Shown piece after piece: positions 12,801 through 22,108 of a DNA stretch of 64,000 bases (positions within the stretch are counted from its first letter, which is position 1; the number at the start of each line of letters is the position of its first letter). Under the pieces are notes generated by a model. That model worked only from the letters and a program-made list of their open reading frames with translations, ran no database searches and had not been told where the DNA came from. Source of the stretch: Ustilaginoidea virens (Eukaryota > Ascomycota > Sordariomycetes > Hypocreales > Clavicipitaceae); contig NC_057316.1 in NCBI RefSeq assembly GCF_000687475.1, forward strand, positions 6,262,001 through 6,326,000, given 5' to 3'. A program made the position numbers and the translations under genes.

Positions 12801-13014
12801 ATAGGCATATTACTATCTTTATCCCGAGCAATTGCCTATAGATCCCAGGCGTTATCGTTATAATTCCAATAAAGGTCTATATAGCGTTTCGCGATAAGGC
12901 TTATCTCTAGGTCGATAGCGATTTCATAGTACTATGCAATAGCCGCATTATAATCTTTATAGGAGACCTTTAGGCCGATAATCTTATCTAATATATAAGG
13001 GTTAAGGGCAAATC
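9833..13014 (-). mobile_element. Ty3/gypsy fragment 1, pol part
   Basis: Minus-strand translation, right to left, gives: part of Gag (about 13,000-12,750), protease-like (about 12,420-12,330), RT (about 11,760-11,100), RNase H (about 10,960-10,560) and the start of an integrase zinc-binding domain (about 10,060-9,900). RNase H is followed by the YRPG-type connection and an A/PDALSR-like block. The RT catalytic box, YLDD in the family, reads YLNN (11,226-11,237). The fragment stops inside integrase at about 9,833, so the rest of integrase and the 3' LTR are missing. The Gag-side remainder continues past the Copia-B insertion at 18,204. Confidence 0.85.
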
Positions 13015-13019
13015 GGAGT

Positions 13020-13833
13020 TGTTAAAATCCTATAGTAGCCTACTAGGCTGCTGGCCTAATGCCCTACTGGCTTACTGACCTTCTGGCCCTTATACCGCCT
13101 CTTGGACTTATGGTAGTCTTACCTTAGGCCTTTGCCTTTTACCTTAGGATTTTCAGTGGATTATTTACTGTATATCAAGTAAGTAGGCCTTAAGGTAGGC
13201 CTTGTTAAAAAGGTGTGGCATTGCTAAATTAGCGTGGTTGCCTACTAGCGTGGTGGCGGCCTACTAGCGTGGTGTGGCATTGCTAAATTAGCGTGGTTGC
13301 CTACTAGCGTGGTGGCGGCCTACTAGCGTGGTGTGGCATTGCTAAATTAGCATGGTGGCCTACTAGCGTGGTGGCTAGTCCACTAGTGTGGTAGTTAGTC
13401 ACTAGCGTGGTGACTAATTACTAGTGCGGTGGTTAGGGTGGTTGGAAAGGTCGGATATAGCGGGGTTGCTGACGTATCATAGCGAGCATTACAGGGAGCC
13501 CTCTTACTGGCTTCCCTGGATGCCTGGGCCCACCCCTCCTTCGTGTATATATAGGATAGCTTTTCCCCTTCTTTCTAGATAGTAGAAGGGTAGCACAATC
13601 GAGTCTGTTAATGCACTATATGCCTCTTAACTTCTTACCTTCCCTGCGTTTTCTAGTTATCTTATATTTGCCTTGCCTTTACACTTGCCCTGCTTTATAG
13701 CACTTGTATAGTCTTAGGACTTAGTGAAAAATCTAGTATTATACTAAGATTAGTTCACAGGTCGCAGACAGTCTTGTGCCATCTAGCTAGCTAGTAAGGC
13801 TTTGCTTTTATAGTGACCTTGAGAATTGCAATA
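13020..13833 (+). repeat. 5' LTR of Copia-B derivative 1
   Basis: The 814-bp LTR starts TGTTAAAATC and ends GAATTGCAATA. Its upstream half holds a minisatellite: a 59-bp unit starting at 13,213, 13,272 and 13,331, built from a shorter CTAGCGTGGTGG motif. A conserved block with a TATATATA stretch at about 13,543 may be the core promoter. Confidence 0.95.
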
Positions 13834-13848
13834 GGTTATGAGCCCGGG
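13834..13848 (+). other. Primer-binding site, half tRNA-iMet type
   Basis: GGTTATGAGCCCGGG starts directly after the LTR. GGTTATGAGCCC is complementary to GGGCUCAUAACC, the anticodon stem-loop of initiator tRNA-Met, not to a tRNA 3' end. Drosophila copia and yeast Ty5 use such an internally cleaved tRNA as primer, so the same priming mode is inferred here. Confidence 0.8.
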
Positions 13849-14548
13849 TTTTACTTCTTTGTTTTTACCCTACCTCTTTTGTGTTCACCCCTTGGTCTCT
13901 CTTGCTTATTAGTACTACTAATATAGCTATCCTTTGGTATCCTTGGCTTACCCTTATCACCTTTGGCTTACCCTTTGTTACCTACGGCATTACCCTGCGG
14001 CAATCAACGGCGTACCCCTACGGCAACTTACGGCGTAACCTTACGGCACTTTTAGCGTAACCTTACGTTATTTTCGGAGTAACCTACGGCACCTACGGAT
14101 TTTATAGTGTGATATCTACCACACTATACCACTGTATAACACCTTTGCACCTAGTGCACGACACCTACTGCACTATACGGCACCTGTTATACTCTTCCAC
14201 TTATAGCACTTTTGGTACGGCACTTACGGCACCTTTTATATTACGGCACCTATAGCACCTACGGCACCTACGGCACCTACGGCACTTACGGCACCTTTAT
14301 ATTACGGCACCACATAAGCACCTTAAGTACTACCGCTATATTCTGGACTTGCACAACGCCTACGGCATCTGTGCTTTTATACTGAGACCTACCGCTATAT
14401 TCTGCGGTTACCTTTTATAGTAGGCTACTAGCCACTATATTTACTAGCTGTCCAGCTAGTTACTCGACTATTTTGCCAGCTATTTAGCTGGTTATTCATC
14501 TGTTCCTACAGCTATTGGCACCATTTTTAACGACTTTTAACCACTATA
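13849..14548 (+). repeat. Copia-B untranslated leader with short-repeat array
   Basis: Some 700 bp separate the primer site from the gag start. The stretch from about 13,985 to 14,345 is a degenerate array around TACGGCACC, with variants such as TACGGCGTA and TACGGCAAC, occurring about twenty times. The array is present in the leaders of the other Copia-B copies as well. No open frame was found in it. Confidence 0.75.
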
Positions 14549-17269
14549 ATGGCACAGTCTAGGCCTTCCACTTATAAGGCCACTTTGGATTCCAACTCTA
14601 AAGCTGATCTTACTGCACGACTACAGCTAGATATGGACTATATAAAGTCCCAGATGAATACCCTAACTACCCTTATACAAGGCTTAGTTAGTAGGCAAAA
14701 TAGTAACGTTCCTACTATTACAATTAGCAAGAAACTAGTAGAGGCTACTAGCCCTACTATCTCCGGTCCTACTAATATGAACAGTAAGGACCCTGTAGAG
14801 GCTACTAGCCCTACTATCCAACCTTCTGCTATTACGACTAGCAAGGACCCTGTAGAGGCTACTAGCCCTACTACTATTAATGCCGCTTCTATTAATAATA
14901 GCAAGAATAATTCTACTAATAATAGGAAAAAGAAGCAGCAAAAGAAGAAGGAACAGGACTCTAATAATAGCAGCAAACAGCAAAATATCGAGTCCTTTAT
15001 TATAGGCAATTATAATACCCAGGATACTAATATATCCTATTCCTCTTCTTCTACCACTATATCCACTGATATAAGCTATAGTGCTAAATCAGGCGGTAGG
15101 ACCCCTAAGGATGCCCTCCTTTACGATACAGGCTCTACTTATCATATTGTAAGTGATAAGAAGTATTTCACCACTTTTCACTATTTTGAGAAGGATGATA
15201 AGCCGGTAATTACTACTAGTGGTAGCCCTATTTCCCTTACTGGTTGGGGCACAGCACGATTTACTGTGCTATAGGGCGTTAATCCCACCAAATGGGGTAT
15301 TATAGAGCTTAAGAATGCACTATATATTCCTACCTTGGATATTAACATTATTAGCGGTGTAAAGCACTATGCCGCTAAAGGGGTACTAATTAGAAATCAG
15401 CTTTGGTCAGCAAGCCGTAAATGCATCGGCATTTTTAATTTTGAAAAATACGGCTTTTTCCTTCTACAGAAAGGAATAGACACATCACTACTGCATCAAC
15501 CTTGCAGCCATTATACTATTACTAATAGTATATCAGTAGAGGTCCCCAGCCCTACTAACCCTACTGATTATAGTAATCCTGAGGATACTACTATTACCCC
15601 CGTTCCTACTACTGTGACTAGTAAGGAACCTGTAGAGGCTATTAGCCCTACTACTAACCAGCCCGCTACCACAACTAGCGAAGACCCTGTAGAGGCTACT
15701 AGCCCTACTACTAACTCTCCCGCTATTACGACTAGCGAAAATCCCGCTAATACGACTAGCGAAAATCCTGTAGTGGCTACTAGCCCTACTCCTGCCCTTA
15801 TAGCTGCTGATACAGAATATCAGAAGCTATTACAATTAGCCGGCATTTGGCATGTACGGCTAGGGCATATAGGTATTCAGCTACTTAAAAAGACCTATGC
15901 TAATACCTACCTTGTCTACCTTCTAAAGCAGAAGGTTATTACTAAAATAACCTTTATTACCTTTATCCACCAAAATGAAGGTATAGGCCCTATTTCTAGT
16001 GGTCTAGAAGGAGACTTTCACAAAGGGCAAAATATAGGTTCAGAGGGGGTATTTAGCAGTAAAGAACCTGCTATTTTACTGGATGACCTGGAAAGCATCC
16101 CTGACCCTACTAACCTTACTAGCATTACTAATATTAATGCTATACTGGATGACCTGGAAAGCATCCCTGACCCTACCAATCTTACTAGCATTACTAATAT
16201 TAATGCTATACCGGATGACCTGGAAAGCATGCCGGACCCTACTAATTTTATTAGCATTACTAATGCTACCCCGGATGATATTACTAACACTAATGCCACC
16301 GTGGATTACCTCCCTAAGTCAGAAGATACTATACTACAGTCCCCGGCTAATGCAAAGGATGACCTTATAGATATCCTTACTAGCCTTACTCCTGCCGACC
16401 TTGCTGGCCCTACTGGCTCTGCTGGCCCTGCTAGCCCTGCTATACCTGCTAGCCCTACTAACCCTACTAGCCCTACCGACTTATTCCCTAATTATGATTT
16501 ACACCACCTAATATGGGATTCCTGCTATAGAGCGAAGCGTAAGCTAGCTAAAAATGCTGACGGCACGCCAAATAGCTGGAAGGATATGCTACAAAGCCCT
16601 AAAAAAGACCCCTGGATAAAGGCGTTATTTAAGGAATTTGAGCAATTATTGGATACTAAAGTCTTCCAATTTATTCTTAAGTCTAGCGTTCCTATTAATA
16701 GGAAAATCATACGCAATAGGCCTGTTTTTCGGATTATACAGGATACTAAACCTCAGCTAATTCCACTTCAACCAGGGATTCTAAATGAATCTAGTGGAAA
16801 AGATCTTAGCCCTACCGATCAGAGCCTTTATCAGAGCCTTACTGGCACTATAATGTGGCTTATGATGATGACTAGGCCCGACCTAGCATTTCCTACCCAA
16901 TACCTCTCCCGGTTTATGTCCAAGGCAACTAATGTGCATCTAAATGCTGCAAAATGCAGCTTTAGCTACCTTAAAGGCACTGAGAACCTAGCTATTTGCT
17001 TTAGTACTACTAAAAGCAACCAACAGCCTATTATAACCGCTTATTCTGATAGCGACTTTGCTGGCTGTAAAGAAACCTCTAAATCTACTGGAGGCTTCTT
17101 GACTACTATTAATAGTAGTCCTATTAGCTGGCGTTCTAAGCGAGCCTCTTTAGTAGTATTATCTACTTTAGAAGCTGAATCTGATGCCTTACTTGAGACT
17201 ATTCGTGAGCCACTGCCGGGCCCTAAATTTACTAGGTTCCGCGAGTTACTAGGTCTTATGGCCTGCTAA
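14549..17269 (+). pseudogene. Shortened gag-pol frame of Copia-B derivative 1 (one amber stop)
   Basis: One frame of 907 codons runs from ATG 14,549 to TAA 17,267-17,269. It is interrupted only by TAG at 15,272-15,274, where the full-length copy has CAG (Gln). The order is: Gag N-terminus (residues 1 to about 50); a PVEATSPT repeat linker in place of the Gag core; a Lys/Asn/Gln-rich segment; protease with active-site DTGS (about 15,125); and an integrase zinc-binding start (WHVRLGHIG). That is joined directly to the region after the integrase core (junction TYANTYLVYLL). Then come a DDLESIPDPTN repeat block, the RT N-terminus joined to the end of RT, and RNase H (SDSDFAG, STLEAESDA), joined to the last codons. 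All junctions are in frame. The product cannot integrate or reverse-transcribe by itself. Confidence 0.88.
16079..16276 (+). repeat. 66-bp coding tandem repeat in the Copia-B integrase-RT linker
   Basis: Three successive copies of a 66-bp unit encode about 22 residues each (core DDLESIPDPTN), starting near 16,079, 16,145 and 16,211. The third is diverged. The full-length copy on the minus strand near 24,220-24,080 carries the same module with fewer clear units. Confidence 0.85.
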
Positions 17270-17380
17270 CTTATACTAACTCACTTTTACTAAGGTTTTT
17301 CTTATGTTTTTCCTTAGCACTTTTATTGCATTTTCTTTCCCTATCCTTTACACGATTAGCTTGCTACTACAGTAGCTAAT

Positions 17381-17389
17381 CAGAGGGGG
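17381..17389 (+). other. Polypurine tract of Copia-B derivative 1
   Basis: CAGAGGGGG abuts the 3' LTR start (17,390). The same GCTAATCAGAGGGGG context precedes the 3' LTR in the other Copia-B copies and in Copia-A. Confidence 0.85.
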
Positions 17390-18203
17390 TGTTAAAATCC
17401 TATAGTAGCCTACTAGGCTGCTGGCCTAATGCCCTACTGGCTTACTGACCTTCTGGCCCTTATACCGCCTCTTGGACTTATGGTAGTCTTACCTTAGGCC
17501 TTTGCCTTTTACCTTAGGATTTTCAGTGGATTATTTACTGTATATCAAGTAAGTAGGCCTTAAGGTAGGCCTTGTTAAAAAGGTGTGGCATTGCTAAATT
17601 AGCGTGGTTGCCTACTAGCGTGGTGGCGGCCTACTAGCGTGGTGTGGCATTGCTAAATTAGCGTGGTTGCCTACTAGCGTGGTGGCGGCCTACTAGCGTG
17701 GTGTGGCATTGCTAAATTAGCATGGTGGCCTACTAGCGTGGTGGCTAGTCCACTAGTGTGGTAGTTAGTCACTAGCGTGGTGACTAATTACTAGTGCGGT
17801 GGTTAGGGTGGTTGGAAAGGTCGGATATAGCGGGGTTGCTGACGTATCATAGCGAGCATTACAGGGAGCCCTCTTACTGGCTTCCCTGGATGCCTGGGCC
17901 CACCCCTCCTTCGTGTATATATAGGATAGCTTTTCCCCTTCTTTCTAGATAGTAGAAGGGTAGCACAATCGAGTCTGTTAATGCACTATATGCCTCTTAA
18001 CTTCTTACCTTCCCTGCGTTTTCTGGTTATCTTATATTTGCCTTGCCTTTACACTTGCCCTGCTTTATAGCACTTGTATAGTCTTAGGACTTAGTGAAAA
18101 ATCTAGTATTATACTAAGATTAGTTCACAGGTCGCAGACAGTCTTGTGCCATCTAGCTAGCTAGTAAGGCTTTGCTTTTATAGTGACCTTGAGAATTGCA
18201 ATA
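17390..18203 (+). repeat. 3' LTR of Copia-B derivative 1
   Basis: It has the same 814-bp length as the 5' LTR and I found one substitution between them. The 59-bp minisatellite has the same number of units in both LTRs. Confidence 0.95.
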
Positions 18204-19222
18204 GGAGTATTTTTAACTTAACCGATTTAGGCTACTTAAGCCCCCCTGCTAATACTAATTTCTCTTTAAAACGTATAAAGAAGGTAGAAAAGGGTTCTTT
18301 CGGCGCCTAATGGAGGGTATACTTAAGCTCGCTAATTATATATTCCTCCTAATATAGGTCCTTAAAGAGTCGCTATAGGTAGTTAAAGAAAGCTATAGGG
18401 CGGTAATAGAGGGCCGCATTATTTTCGAAAAATGCTGCGATTTAGGATTAGACTATAGCCGAGAGGTTCTAGTAGATAAATATCTATTAGGTCTTATTGT
18501 TACTAATAAAGTCCCGATCGATCTCTAACTTATGCTCTATAAAGGTCTTCTATGCGGTAAATATAGCTTTTTTACTATTAAAGGGTTCCCCGACCGGTAT
18601 TAGCTTACGCCTAGGTTGGGTTTTCTCCGGGGTTAGGATAGAGTCAGTCTAAGACCGGTTAGGGGTTATTACGGGGGCTGGCGATAGTTATTATTGCATC
18701 TAGTCGATAAGGGCTAGTATTTAACGCTCGGTCTGTTCGGCCTAAGTGTATATCTAATGCTTACTCTCCTAGCTTTAGGATAGCTATTCTTAGAACCTCG
18801 TATTAAGGATTTCTATAGTATTAGTAATTGACTCCTATTGAGCGGCCTATTGATAAGTAGAGGCGCGTCGGGCATTATCTGAGCCTGTAGTATTCTGTGA
18901 GGGCCCTATATCTATTGTCGGCGGTTGTATATAGTATAATAATAAGGGTTAAGAGAGTTTTATTAATTGTGACGGATTGGCCCTAGGGCGACTGCGAATA
19001 GGCGTTAATTAGATGTATTGATAAAACTAAGGAGGAAGGGAGAAGAGCCTGAATCAGGTCCCTTCCGCAGTCTATATACATCCGTATGTGGCGCGGGCTA
19101 GAGCCCTAACGTTGCCCTTATGGGCCCGCGCGTCTACCTTATGTCATCCGTTCCGGACTAGGCACGGGCGTAGCCCGAGCCTCAGTCAATCTATGATACG
19201 GGCATAGCCCGAGTCCGTAACA
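18204..19222 (-). mobile_element. Ty3/gypsy fragment 1, gag and 5' LTR
   Basis: This continues the fragment interrupted at 13,014. The minus strand reads as a retrotransposon Gag (about 18,870-18,210; for example a segment like FIRFKEKLVLAGG) with stops. Its own leader and 5' LTR lie at 18,968-19,222. No gag zinc knuckle could be identified. Confidence 0.82.
18968..19222 (-). repeat. 5' LTR of Ty3/gypsy fragment 1
   Basis: On the minus strand this 255-bp LTR starts TGTTACGG and ends CCGTCACA, a near-perfect short inverted repeat at the two ends. It contains GC-rich motifs of the form CGGGCGTAGCCCG that can fold on themselves. The 3' LTR of this element is not in the window. Confidence 0.75.
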
Positions 19223-21198
19223 CCTATAAGCTTATTGCTATAAAGGAAGTCGACCGATCTCTAAAGTATTTCGCTCGCTTTAGTATACTATAGAAGATTA
19301 AGCTAAAGATATTTACCGCAATTAGACCCTATTATCTTCTTATTAATTCCTTAACGATAAGGCTACCTACTGATCTAATCTTCAATTAGCGATACTTTAC
19401 CTATAGTATAATATTATAATGCTTTATTTAAGGCATCCTAAAGATAATATCGCGTATAAGGCCTAAGATAATATAAAATATAACTATAAATAGCTATCTA
19501 TCGATATCGATCGCTATATAAATAATATAGGTAATAGAAAAACGTATTACCTTATATTCTCCTAAATAGCTTTAAATATCTACTGCTATTCCGATTTCCC
19601 TATATTATAGTAGGTAGATAGGTTAGAGGCCTAACTATTATACTATTTTTTCGCTTATAGCGCTATAGCAGTTATATCCTAAATCGATTAAGGTATTAAT
19701 AAAGATATAAGATTTATATAAGATTAGTACTAAAAAGGGGTATTTATCTATTTACTCTATAATCTCCTTTAATTCCTTTTATAATCGGGCTAGAGTTTAT
19801 ATATATATCTTAAGCCCTCTAATGAGATTAGGTTTAAAGGCTATTCTTTTTCTTAATCTTTACTACTACTTTCAACCTCTATAATTTATAAGTTAAGTGA
19901 GGCCACCTTAGCTATATCGGATCAGATTACTAATAGTAGGTAATATATAAATATCTAATGCTTAGGAGAGCTATACTAAAGGTAGAAGCCTTTTTTTTTA
20001 TAATCTTTATATTATTCTTTAGAGACCTATATTGCCTTAGGAGCGCACTAATTACCCTTTAAGTCTAGCTTATTAATACCCGATATTTATATATCGCCTT
20101 TAGAATCCTAGGCATATATTAATTAGGAATAGGCCGAGCCTGATTAGTAATTAATAGTCAGGCTAATCTTAATATCGATAGCAATTTATCGGTAGTAATC
20201 TACCGCTAAGTAGTAATTATAATAAAAGACCCTAAGACTAATAATCTTATTAGCTATATAAATATTAAGCGCCGATCAAAGGTATTTTAGTTTAACTTCC
20301 TTAGGCTAACTGAGACCGCTAATAAGTATAAGTTTTTCCTTAAATTAAACGAAAAAGGCAGCAAAAGGTTCCTTCGGGCTTTAGCATAAAGAATACTTAA
20401 GCTTAATAATAGCGCGATCCTGCCAATATAGATCCTTAAAGAGATATTAGAGGTATTTAAAGAACCTTATTATATTATAATCGTAAGTTATATTATTCTT
20501 AAAGAAGGCTGCGATTTATAATTAGACTATAGACGAAAGGTTCTAGAAGATAAATATCTATTAAGTCTTCTCGTCTCTAATAAACTCCTTATCGACCTCA
20601 AGCTTATATTATATAAAGGTCCGCCAGGCTATAAATATAGCCTTTTTGCCATTAAAGGGGTCCTCTATTGGGATCGGCTTGCGCTTTAGCTAGGTATCCT
20701 AAGTAGTAGGGAGGGGGGCATTTTATTATACGACTAGAGCCGGTTAGATAGCATTTTAGGAGCTATTTAACTAGTTCGCAAGAAAGGTCTACAGCAAGGC
20801 AGTAACAGCAGCAAGGTGCTATATATTAGTCTACATCTATGCCTCTATCTGCTATAATCCTATTATAAGCTGCTTTACTCGGGTATGTATATTACATTAG
20901 GGGCGTTATAGCTTTAGGTTCTCTCCACTTAGTTCTCCGGGTATGCTCATCTCGATATCTTATATAGCCTGCATTATTAGCTCTATAATGTGAGGTTATA
21001 ACAGTAAGGCTGAGAGAGTCTATTTAAATATAAAGGACTGGCCCTAGGGCTACTGCGAATAGGCATCAAATGAATATATTAAATAGACTAAAGAGGAAAA
21101 AGAGAGGGCCCGAATAGGGGCCTCTAAGTAGCCTATTTATGCCCGTATATAGTACGGGCCGAGTCTTTAGCGAGCCCTTGTGACCCCGTGCCGATACT
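19223..21198 (-). mobile_element. Ty3/gypsy fragment 2, gag and protease part
   Basis: This is a diverged second copy of the same gypsy family. Its 19,400-20,000 segment aligns with 12,050-12,900 of fragment 1 (protease and end of Gag), and 20,250-20,750 aligns with 18,210-18,640 (Gag). It is more heavily mutated than fragment 1. Its left end is cut at the LTR boundary of fragment 1. Its right side enters an LTR at about 21,029 that is split by the Copia-B insertion. Confidence 0.78.
21029..21198 (-). repeat. Part of the 5' LTR of gypsy fragment 2
   Basis: About 170 bp aligns with 18,968-19,140 of the other gypsy LTR (shared GGCCCTAGGGC..ACTGCGAATAGGC block). The rest of this LTR is at 28,587-28,663, on the far side of the Copia-B element. 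The duplicated ATACT marks the break. Confidence 0.75.
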
Positions 21199-21987
21199 TA
21201 TTGCAATTCTCAAGGTCACTATAAAAGCAAAGCCTTACTAGCTAGCTAGATGGCACAAGACTGTCTGCGACCTGTGAACTAATCTTAGTATAAATACTAG
21301 ATTTTTCACTAAGTCCTAAGACTATACAAGTGCTATAAAGCAGGGCAAGTGTAAAGGCAAGGCAAATATAAGATAACCAGAAACGCAGGGAAGGTGGAAG
21401 TTAAGAGGCATATAGTGCATTAACAGACTCGATTGTGCTGCCCTTTTACTATCTAGAAAGAAGGGGAAAAGCTATCCTATATATACACGAAGGGGGGGTG
21501 GGCCCAGGCATCCAAGGTAGCCAGTAAGAAAGCTCCCCGTAATGCTCGCTATGATACGTCAGCAACCCCGCTATATCCGACCTTTCCAACCACCCTAACC
21601 ACCGCACTAGTAATTAGTCACCGCACTAGTAACTAATCACCACACTAGTGGACTAGCCACCACGCTAGTAGGCCACCACGCTAATTTAGCAATGCCACAC
21701 CACGCTAGTAGGCCACCACGCTAATTTAGCAATGCCACACCACGCTAGTAGGCCGCCACCACGCTAGTAGGCAACCACGCTAATTTAGCAATGCCACACC
21801 TTTTTTTAATAAGGCCTACCTTACTTGATATACAGTAAATAATCTACTGAAAATCCTAAGGTAAAAGGCAAAGGCCTAAGGTTGGTAAGACTACCGTAAG
21901 TCCAAGAGGCGGTATAAGGGCCAGAAGGTTAGTAGGCCAGTAGGGCATAAGGCCAGCAGCCTAGTAGGCTACTATAGGATTTTAACA
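21199..21987 (-). repeat. 3' LTR of the full-length Copia-B element
   Basis: This is a 789-bp LTR in reverse orientation. The adjoining polypurine tract reads CCCCCTCTG on the plus strand (21,988-21,996). It has one more 40-bp GCCACCACGCTAATTTAGCA-type unit than its partner. Confidence 0.95.
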
Positions 21988-22108
21988 CCCCCTCTGATTA
22001 GCTACTGTAGTAGCAAGCTAATCGTATAAAGGATAGGGAAAGAAAATGCAGTAAAAAGTGCTAAGGAAAAACATAAGAAAAACCTTAGTAAAAGTAAGTT
22101 AGTATAAG

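Larger units (their letters stand above)
13020..18203 (+). mobile_element. Copia-B deletion derivative 1 (non-autonomous), complete with LTRs and TSD
   Basis: The element is 5,184 bp. It is bounded by 814-bp LTRs that differ at one position that I could find (A at 13,655 versus G at 18,025). GGAGT duplications flank it at 13,015-13,019 and 18,204-18,208. It sits in the gag region of gypsy fragment 1. The internal region is only 3,556 bp, against 5,850 bp in the full-length copy at 21,199. Gag core, integrase core, most of RT and the segment after RNase H are missing. LTR identity implies a recent insertion of an already shortened element. Confidence 0.95.

Noticed and set aside
13213..13440. 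Regularly spaced repeats that look like a CRISPR array
   Set aside because: The units are contiguous, degenerate and inside an LTR present in many copies. There are no unique spacers and the host is a fungus.
13834..13850. A tRNA gene suggested by the iMet anticodon-arm sequence
   Set aside because: Only the complementary 12-15 bases are present directly after each LTR; there is no cloverleaf around them. It is a primer site.
14549..17269. The internal gaps of Copia-B derivative 1 as spliced introns copied back from RNA
   Set aside because: The full-length copy lacks GT..AG boundaries at the gap edges; the joints sit at short direct matches such as TAATACC, which fits template switching or recombination better.
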